Source of the DNA: an uncultured Campylobacter sp.
GTDB taxonomy: Bacteria > Campylobacterota > Campylobacteria > Campylobacterales > Campylobacteraceae
Direction of reading: 5' to 3'
Assembly (NCBI GenBank): GCA_937875715.1
Contig: CALEHZ010000126.1
Coordinates: 1 to 8,253 of the forward strand
Length of the DNA: 8,253 nucleotides
The notes under the pieces were generated by a model that did not search any database, was not told where the DNA came from, and saw only the letters and a program-made list of their open reading frames with translations. The position numbers and the translations under genes are program-made. Of this stretch, positions 1-7,900 are shown piece by piece. The first letter of the stretch is position 1. Each line of letters opens with the position of its first letter.

Positions 1-1142
1 CTATGTATCCTAATAATTTTTTTGTAGCAGCACTTCATACTGATACTAGCAATCCCCATTGTCATGTTTGTCTAAAAGCTAAAAATGATAAAACAGGCAA
101 ATACATAGATATTAGAAAAAATGATTTCATAAAAATGCGAAAAATATTTGCTGATGAGCTAAAGCTTCGTGGTGTAGAAGCGACTGCGACTTATAAAAAA
201 GATAGATACAACAAAGATTATGAAATTAGCAGATCTAGCTACGATAGAGACTTGACGCTTGATTATAAAAGAATTGGAATTAACCAATATACATCATTAC
301 GAAACAGAAATCCACGCAGAGTTGCTATTGATAAAGGTTTTTTTGAAATTGTAGATTTTGGTGCTAAAAAATTTAAGCCTGATGATAAAAAAGAAAGCTT
401 TTTTATAACTTATCAAACCGAAGACTATAAACCTGTTACTATTTGGGGTAAGGATTTAGAGCGTTTAATTAAAGAAAATAATCTACAAAAAGGTTCTTTT
501 GCTAAATTCCAAAAGCTGGGCACTTTTTATGAGCCTAGTAAGCGTTATGCCCATTTACAAGATAATCTTATTGAAATTACAGATTATTTGGCAAATACAA
601 AGTGGGATTGTATCACTTTTGATAAAACTACCAAAACTGCAAGTAAAACTAAATTTGATGAAAAACTACCTAAGGCTACCAAGCCAAAAAGCACTAGCCA
701 ATTTATTAAAAAATTAAATAAGGATGAATATAATGAGCGACCAAATAAACTTAGAGGACAGCCAAAATATACAAGAGAGCAGTGGGCAAGATACAATAGA
801 GCCAAGATACAGCGAGACCCTAACATACGTGTCGCCAACTCTATTACAGCTATCGCAAACAAACCAAGAAATATTACCGAGATCCCTAACGATTTGCGAA
901 GTGTGTCCGCAATCAATTTGGATGCTACACAACCAAGCAGAAATCAGCTGCTTTTGTCAAGCAATCCACAGCCTAACATACCAGCAAAAAAATCCAACGA
1001 TAATCAGCAGTTGCGACCAGCAGATCAGAGCGATAGAGGAAATGTTAGCAGAGCAGCAGAGCCAAAAAGAGTAGAAAGTAGCTATAAAAGCAAATTTGAT
1101 AATTTAGGCTATAAATCTAAAAAAGATGATTACGAAAGATAG
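1..1142 (+). CDS. Conjugative relaxase, MOBP/VirD2-TraI type, 5'-truncated by the window edge
   Basis: Relaxases nick oriT, stay bound to the 5' end through a tyrosine and are delivered to the recipient by a type IV secretion system. The frame is open to the left edge, so the ATG at 3 is internal and the catalytic tyrosine motif lies outside the window. Numbering from that ATG, the metal-binding histidine motif III is HTDTSNPHCH, with His12, His19 and His21. It is followed by the IRK...R..FADELKLRGVEATAT segment (about 37-63), typical of the RP4 TraI-like MOBP group. Residues about 113-173 (GFFEIVDFG ... FFITY ... IWGKDLERLI ... KLG) resemble the small accessory domain found in many conjugative relaxases and primases (LPD7-like, from memory of the family). 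The tail from about 220 to 379 is basic, Asn/Gln/Ser-rich and probably disordered, and may hold the secretion signal. Stop codon TAG at 1140-1142, followed by a terminator. Family call is firm; subfamily is inferred. Confidence 0.88.
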   Translation, partial: MYPNNFFVAALHTDTSNPHCHVCLKAKNDKTGKYIDIRKNDFIKMRKIFADELKLRGVEATATYKKDRYNKDYEISRSSYDRDLTLDYKRIGINQYTSLRNRNPRRVAIDKGFFEIVDFGAKKFKPDDKKESFFITYQTEDYKPVTIWGKDLERLIKENNLQKGSFAKFQKLGTFYEPSKRYAHLQDNLIEITDYLANTKWDCITFDKTTKTASKTKFDEKLPKATKPKSTSQFIKKLNKDEYNERPNKLRGQPKYTREQWARYNRAKIQRDPNIRVANSITAIANKPRNITEIPNDLRSVSAINLDATQPSRNQLLLSSNPQPNIPAKKSNDNQQLRPADQSDRGNVSRAAEPKRVESSYKSKFDNLGYKSKKDDYER

Positions 1143-1193
1143 TTTTAAAATCTGAAAAAGTATAGTAGATTAGGCAATCCCATTTGAGTTTTT

Positions 1194-1222
1194 ATAGGTT
1201 CGGATTTCTCCGAACCTATTTT
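1194..1222 (+). terminator. Rho-independent terminator of the relaxase gene
   Basis: A perfect 11-bp inverted repeat, ATAGGTTCGGA (1194-1204) and TCCGAACCTAT (1209-1219), closes a 4-base TTTC loop and is followed by TTTATTT. It lies about 50 bases after the relaxase stop. Read on the minus strand the hairpin is followed by A residues, so it should work mainly for plus-strand transcription. It sits between two convergent genes and may still slow transcripts from the minus strand. Confidence 0.85.
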
Positions 1223-1249
1223 ATTTGCTATCATTATGAAAGACAAATT

Positions 1250-1858
1250 TTAAGGCTGTAGGTTAGGATTATGTTTTTGGCGTTCTAAAAAGTCTTCGTA
1301 TTCACGCTTTTCTTGTTCTTCCATCAAAGCTTCTTCTTGTCTAAATTCTTCTTGTATATCATCATCGTATAGTTCATGATATCTATCATTTGCCTTACTG
1401 CATTCTTCCATTATAGCATCTTCTACATCGCTAATTAACTTCTCTCCACGCCTTAAAAACTCATCCCCATCATACTTATTTAATAATTCATTTCGTAACT
1501 CACGCCATTCTTGCGGATACTCACCATTTTCTCCTTGTAAAGCCAGTTCATGTAATCTTTTTGCGATTTCAGCCATATTATTTGGCAGATTTAGCCCAAC
1601 ACTAAGTTCGGCCGTTACTTCTTTGACAAAGGCAACATGCTTAGGATTATCATACTCTCCGCCAAAGCAAAAAGCACTAAATGTCTCATCATCTCTAAAA
1701 GGTCTTAGCCAATCATCTCTTGCTCCATACATCATCTGAGTGCAAAGACTGCTTGACTCTCCATCATCTAGCTCATCAGGGATGCGACCAACAAAATCAG
1801 CTTTTAAATACATTTGCACTAACTTTGTAGTGTCAAACTCACATTCTTTATTTTCCAT
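1250..1858 (-). CDS. Hypothetical strongly acidic 202-residue protein
   Basis: I do not recognise this family. By my count about 51 of 202 residues are Asp or Glu against about 24 Lys or Arg, giving a large net negative charge. The C-terminal third (about 140-195) is Glu-rich and helical in character (for example EECSKANDRYHELYDDD and EEFRQEEALMEEQEKREYE) and may form a coiled coil. The N-terminal half has aromatic and Cys-containing stretches (LCTQMMYGARDDWLRPF, FSAFCFGGEYDNP) that look folded. No signal peptide or membrane segment is visible. The ATG at 1856-1858 is supported by AGGAGG five bases upstream and a TATAAT box further up. It lies on the same strand as the methylase-helicase, 116 bases after it, and convergent with the relaxase. 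Such acidity could suit a DNA-mimic or chaperone-like accessory role, but that is only inference; it lacks the opening pattern I associate with ArdA. Confidence 0.8.
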   Translation of the reverse strand: MENKECEFDTTKLVQMYLKADFVGRIPDELDDGESSSLCTQMMYGARDDWLRPFRDDETFSAFCFGGEYDNPKHVAFVKEVTAELSVGLNLPNNMAEIAKRLHELALQGENGEYPQEWRELRNELLNKYDGDEFLRRGEKLISDVEDAIMEECSKANDRYHELYDDDIQEEFRQEEALMEEQEKREYEDFLERQKHNPNLQP

Positions 1859-1863
1859 TTTAA

Positions 1864-1869
1864 CCTCCT
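1864..1869 (-). promoter_or_regulatory. Shine-Dalgarno site of the acidic protein gene
   Basis: The minus strand reads AGGAGG, then TTAAA, then ATG. A consensus site at 5-base spacing fixes the start at 1858 and suggests efficient translation. Confidence 0.85.
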
Positions 1870-1885
1870 AAAAAATTCAAATCGC

Positions 1886-1891
1886 ATTATA
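1886..1891 (-). promoter_or_regulatory. Probable -10 box (TATAAT) for the acidic protein gene
   Basis: On the minus strand TATAAT is preceded by TTGAT and by T-rich tracts (1893-1918) with no clear -35 element. This matches the known pattern of Campylobacter housekeeping promoters, in which periodic T-rich runs replace the -35 box. It lies 16 bases before the AGGAGG site, giving a short leader. In DNA this AT-rich a TATAAT can occur by chance, so position relative to the gene is the main support. Confidence 0.55.
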
Positions 1892-1918
1892 ATCAAATAA
1901 ATATTAAAAAAAGTTTAA

Positions 1919-1955
1919 AACATTAAAAAATGTTAAAAACATTTCTAAATGTTTT
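1919..1955. repeat. Two adjacent AT-rich palindromes between the methylase-helicase and the acidic protein gene
   Basis: The first inverted repeat is AACATT (1919-1924) and AATGTT (1929-1934) with a 4-base A loop. The second is AAAACATTT (1936-1944) and AAATGTTTT (1947-1955) with a 2-base centre. Both share the core ACATT/AATGT, so the block also contains the same half-site four times in alternating orientation. It begins 20 bases after the methylase-helicase stop and lies upstream of the TATAAT box. It could be a weak AT-only terminator for the large gene, since the minus strand has T-runs after each stem, or an operator for a dimeric repressor acting on the acidic protein gene. Confidence 0.6.
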
Positions 1956-1974
1956 AAAAAGTCTCTCCTGGCTC

Positions 1975-4900
1975 TTACTCTCTATCTTTTTCTTTATTTG
2001 AATTTTCTGCCTTTGTTCCATTTGCTAACTTCTTATAGCTCGGTATCCACTCATAATTATTAGCTTTTATATGCCTTACTATTTCTTTTTTATCACTGCG
2101 TAAAGCATCTAGCATTTTCTGCTCTTTAAAGCCTTCATTCTTATAGCTATCTAACATTTTCTTGCTATTTTCTAACTCCGCTCCAAGATTTTCAACACTA
2201 TCTCCATGCTTCTTTATGTTTTCAGGCAATTTCTCCAACGCTTCATCAACTTTTCGCATTACATATTTAAGATTAAAATCATCACTTGATAAGTAATCAG
2301 TGCTTAGCTTGACATTTGGCAAAACTAGTTTTTCATTATATCTACCATTTGGATTTCCTAAGTAAAGATTGTGGATATTCTGTCCATAGGTATTTTTAGA
2401 AACATTAAATGCAACTCCAATTTCAATTCCTCTGTAAATACAAATTGCTTGTTTGCCGTTGCTGTATCTCAAAATATCGTTTTTTGTATCATTAAATTTT
2501 GCTTTGGCAGCCTTAATAATCCCTTTTAACCTATCTTTATCAATATTATCAGCCCAAGAATATTTGCTATCATCTCGGTATATAGGCGAAAAAATAATTT
2601 CTTTTGGATTGCCTAAATGTCCTAATCTTTTATTTAAATCATCATCAGCATATTTGCTGATTTCATCTAAATTTTTATATTTAATTATATTCTCTTTTAG
2701 CTCATTGATTTTTTCTTCCTTATTTTCTATATTTTTTTCAGTAACTAATTTATTACAATCCCAAAACATATACTCTTTTTCGAGCTTGCTTAGTTTATTA
2801 CCGATATTAAACTCTTCAAAAATCAAAGGATTTCCAGCAGTAAGTGCTTTCATTTCAGCAAAGCTTATAGCATTTTGACTTACATCTTCTAGCGTATCAA
2901 GTCCAAGTTTATGTGCTTCTTGGAACTTATGTATAGCCTTAGCTTTACTCTCTAAAAGTTGTAAAGCTTTTACATCGTAAGTTCTTTCAGTAGAATAATT
3001 ATAAACCTTTGGCTTAAAATTCCTATCTTTTTCATAAAAGATATTGCCTTGTCTTTCAATTCTACCTATTCTTTGCTCAAATCCTGCTGGATTCCAGGGA
3101 TAATCAACATTGTGCAGTGCTACGAGACGATCTTGCACATTCATGCCAGTCCCCATTTTAGCAGTGCTGCCAATTAGAATTCTTACATCGCCGTTACGCA
3201 TTTTTTCAAATAACGCATCTTTGTCTTCTTTTTTTGTGTAATCACCAATAAAAGCTATTTGCTCTCGTGGAATGCCTGATTTCATAAGTTTTTTAGCTAT
3301 ATCACTATATACATCAAAAGTAACTCCCTTTAATGCCTCTTTATCATTTTCACTTGCCACATCAACTTTAGCAAAACCAGTCATTTTAAACTCGCCATTT
3401 TTGACTTCTTCTAAGTCTTTAACTTTTGTTAAATCTTTTGGTAATTCAATATTTCTAGCTTTTAGCTCTTCAATAAAGTCGTTTATGTTATAAGTTTCCA
3501 CATCGCCATTAAGATAAGTAATGCGATAAGTCTCTTGTATCACATTACCATCTTTGTCTTTTAGCACCATATCGCTATGGTGTTCTTTCGTCTCTGTTTG
3601 AAGTTCTTTTGGTGTATCATCGTCTATCTTTATGTCTTTTAAAGCAGTTTTTGACACGCTCAAATCACAAAAAATTATTTGCGTGCTTTTCTCATCCGCA
3701 TGATTATTATGATAATTGTCTATTACATTTTTTACCACCATATTGATTTTAGAATTCTCAAAATTATTAGCTGGATTATCATCTATCATACGATAATCAA
3801 GTGCTGCTTTTCTAGCCAAATTTGTAAGTCTTAGCGGATGATTTTCTTTCTCATTTATGTGAGCAAATCTCCACATCAAAGAACCTTGTGGATATTCGCC
3901 TTTTTCATCAGGTTCGCCATAATAGTGATTTAATGCTGGTGAGCGTGGAGCAACCACCTTAATAATTTCAGCTCTTGGTATGAACTTATCCCCAGCAGAT
4001 TTTTCTATATCATCATTATTTGCGTAGAAATTTATATTTCCCCAGCCTGATGATAAAGCTTGTAGATTTACAAAATCGCTCATACGAGTTACAATTTTAG
4101 GCTCTCCACCAGCACCCAATTCTACATCGCTAACATCCTTAGCAAAAGTATTAGCCCATTTATCAAAATTAGTTAAGCCTTTTTCTTCTAGCCACTCAGG
4201 TTGTAAAAAGCTTTGCATATGATAAATTTCGCATAAACTATTTGCTACTGGTGTGCCAGTTAGGAAATATAGTTTTTTATTATCGCTTTCGTTAAAATCA
4301 TCTGTTACCATTTTCATATCAAAGGCTATATCGCTACCACTTTGAGAGCCAAGACCTGCTACGCTTTTCTTTTTTGTCATGTAGTTTAGATTTTTGTAAT
4401 TGTGTGCTTCATCTACAATCAAGCAGTCAATTCCAAGCTCTTCAAAAGTTGTCATTTTATCTTTGCCCAAGTCATCAGCTAATTTTCTAGCTTTTTGAGC
4501 GTATTTTTCTAGTTTTTTAATATGCTCACGTGCAGCTTTTTTCTCACTATTGCTTTTTGTTGTGCTTTCAATTTTTTTGTATTTTTCTATTTCAGGGGCT
4601 AATTTAGCAAGTGTTTTCTCTGGATTTTTTGGTATTGCTTGAAATTGCTCTTTTGACATGATAACAGCATCATAGTCGTTTAGTTTTACATTTGCTAAAA
4701 ATCTAGCTCTATTTTTCTTGTCAAATGATTTTTCATCAAGCACCAAAATATTAGCATTTGGGTAAAGAGTTTTATATTCTTTTTCCCAACTGCCGACTAA
4801 ATGCTTAGGGGCTACAATAGCTGTTTTATTGATAATTCCCATGCGCTTTTGCTCCATTGAAAGAGCAACGCCCATAAAAGTTTTACCACCACCTACATTT

Positions 4901-7900
4901 ACATTTAAAAGAGTAGTTTTTTCTTGGACGCCACGCCATACACCAGCTACTTGGTGCGGTCTAAGTTTAATATTTGGATTAGAACCTTTTAAATCTAATT
5001 CATTGCTTTTAAAATCTCTTACTCTATCAGTATTGATTTTATCATTAAAGGCTTGTTCTACTAGATTTTTTTGGTGTTCGTTGGTTAGCACATATCTTAT
5101 AAAATTCTCTTGTATATTTGATATTGTAGCCATTACATCATCGGTAAGCTCTTTATGGAAGCGATAATTTATAATAGGACTACCATCCCTATCGGTTTTT
5201 GTTTCTCCATTTTCATCAGTTTTATATCCATCAGCCATCATCATAGCTACTTTGCTATTATTAAAGGCATATGGCAAAGCAAAATCAATTAGCCCAATCC
5301 TTTTATCATTTTCCCAGCGAGTGTCATCGCTATCATTGATATATCTTGGAGTTCGCTTTTTAAGATCATCATAGCTTATATAAGTGTTTGAAGTTTTTTC
5401 GTTCTTACCCTTTAAATAGTGTTCATAAAAAGGTGTTTTATTTATTCTCTTCTCTGTAAAATCATCATAATCCCTTTTAAATTGAACATCACCATCATAA
5501 CCTCTCAAAATTGTAGCAGGTTTGCGACCACCTGCACCGCTAAAATTATTTTCTTTCATGTAATAATCTAAAAAATCTTCATATACGCTAATTGGTATCC
5601 ACGATTGAGCCATACCAAAAGAAATATCTTGAATTTTTCTATCAGGCGGGAATACTTCTTTAAGCGCATTAGCATTTACTTCAAAGCTTTTATCACCAGT
5701 TTTTTCTATATAATCCATTACTTCTTTATATTTCTTTTTTACATTTCCACTTAGATACTTTTCAGCTACTACAAATTCATTGGTTTTTGGCTCTACAAAA
5801 ATCAACTTATCATCTTTTAATTCCTTTATTGTTTTTTCTAATGGCTGTTCTAGTGCTTTATCCAAATAATCAAGGTCAATCTTACCACGCATTGAAATAG
5901 AAGCTAAAAGTGCTTCTTTTGCATTAGAGACTTTTGGTTCGCTAATAGGTGTGCTAATACGCTCAGTAAAAATTTTAGCTTTTTGCCCATCACTTTCTAA
6001 ATTAGATACTAAATAATAAGATAGATCATCGCTAAAATTTTTAAAAGTTTCTTTTATCTCTTTTTGAGCGTATTTTGATTTTATTGTATCAAAAGTATTG
6101 TTAAGATTTTGCCTATATTTGCTTAATTGCTCATCGTTAATATCATCTTTTAATTCAGCACTCAAAACTACATTTAGGGTATCACGCAGTTCAATGTAGT
6201 CTCTTAATTTTTCATTTAAAATACCTACTTCTTTTTGGCGTTTTTTATTATCATAATTACCGCTTTCATACTTGTCTAGCATATTTTTTGATAAAGTATT
6301 TTTCCAAATATCATTTTCGCTAACTAGCAAATAGCTTTCACTATCAATTTTTTTAGCAAAAGAATTATTTGTATAATCATAGAAGTAATTGCCATTTTTT
6401 AAACCTTTTATATACTCAAAGCTATCACTATGAGTAATAAAATCAAATTTCTTCTTATTGTCTATTTCATTACTTCTATCTATATCTTTATAAATATCTT
6501 TTGGCAAGGTATTTATGAATTTTTCAAGTTCTGCTTTTAAATCTCTGCCATCATCTTTTATTACAGGCACATATTCACCAAAACGATTCGTCTCTACTTC
6601 TAATGTGCCTAAAATATTTTGTGGATTTTGTATAAAGTAATTGCTTATACTAAAATTATCGTAAAATTCCTTTGATCTTATTTCAAAGCTCTTTTCAATT
6701 TTATCATCTTCACTGATTTTGCTTTCTTTTAATTCAAAGGCTTTTTTGATTACTTCATTTTCTCTTTCCCCTAATTCTCTCATATTATTTAAATTAAGAA
6801 GTATAGGTAGATCTTTGATTTCTTGTCTGCTTGCTGTTTTCTTTTGAAAAAATACAATATCAGTATTTACTTCTGTGCCACTATTTTTAAAAGCAGTATT
6901 TGGCAGCCTTATAGCACCTAAAAATTCAGCTCCACTTTCAACTAATTTATTTAAATGTCCATCACTATTTTTGTCCAAAAAGCCAGTAGGCATTACAAAA
7001 GCCATTATACCACCATCACGCAATTGCTCCATTGATTTTATAGGAAAATAGTTAGCGATTTTTAATCTATCGCCTAATGAAGTGCTATCTTGTATAGTTA
7101 TATCATTGTCATATGGGGGATTGCCAACGACAATATCAAAATCGCCATTTGCTTTAAATCTCTCAAATCCAGTATTTTTTATATCAGCATTTGGATTTAA
7201 TTGTTTTGCTATATTATAACTAGCTTTTTCAATTTCAATTCCAGTAAAATTGAAGCTAGAATTTTGTGAGTTTGTCATAAAATTACCCACGCCACAACTC
7301 GGCTCTAAAATCTTTTTTGCTATGCCATTATCAGCTACTCCAAGTTGTTCTAATCCTTTATAAATGCTCTCAATCAGCAAAGGGCTTGTGTAATAAGCAC
7401 TTTGTGATGACAAACTCATTGCGCTATAAGTTTGCTGATATTCAATTGAATTAGCAGAATTCTCTTTTAAAAATTTGTCTAATCTCTGTGCTTCTGCTTT
7501 TAAAAGTGAAGCGATGATTGAAGGGCGTACAAACTGATAGTTTTCACTCATTGGGTTTGCAACTTCGATGATTTTTGAATCGTCGATGTTCATTTTTTCG
7601 ATGTAATCTTTTTTGCTTCCGAGGTAGTTGAAAATCATTTCCTGATATCCAAGTCCTACCATTACATTCTTTGCTTTTCTTGAGAACAATGTCAAAGGCA
7701 TCAAGCGGCCGATTGTAAAGTCGTTTGGTTTTTCTGCGTTGAAGTTTTCAAGTCCGACACCGATCATTACATCTTCGATGATGTCTACTTCGTGCAAGAA
7801 GTCGTTTCTGTATGGAGCCGGCCATACTGAAAATTCCACATCACCATTTTCTTCTTTTGTTTCAACTTTGTTTCCCATTCTTGAAAGTGCATCAAGAACT

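Noticed and set aside
584..932. Two minus-strand open frames opposite the relaxase, one rich in hydrophobic residues
   Set aside because: They mirror the relaxase coding strand, have no ribosome binding site that I can see, and the hydrophobic look comes from the complement of Lys/Asn-rich codons.
724..1074. A 116-codon plus-strand frame overlapping the relaxase tail
   Set aside because: It is an alternate frame over a low-complexity basic region. The relaxase frame is continuous across it to a terminator, and no clear ribosome binding site precedes it.
1143..1249. A possible oriT or attachment site next to the relaxase gene
   Set aside because: The only structure seen is the hairpin with a T-run, which is explained as a terminator. 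An oriT is more often upstream of the relaxase, outside this window.
1907..1942. A 12-codon peptide frame (MFLTFFNVLNFF) on the minus strand after the large gene
   Set aside because: Its ATG is about 19 bases from the only Shine-Dalgarno-like site, it overlaps the palindromes, and its Phe/Leu/Asn content is what AT-rich DNA gives by chance.
2453..2878. A plus-strand, Leu/Ser/Phe-rich open frame that resembles a membrane protein
   Set aside because: It is the complement of the Lys/Glu-rich coiled-coil end of the methylase-helicase, which produces false hydrophobic frames.
4879..4899. Unusual Walker A sequence NVGGGKT as a possible inactivating change
   Set aside because: It still fits GxGKT; having Gly where relatives often have Ala should not remove ATP binding.
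4829..5167. A plus-strand frame opposite the helicase Walker A region
   Set aside because: It lies across conserved helicase motifs on the other strand and has no independent support.
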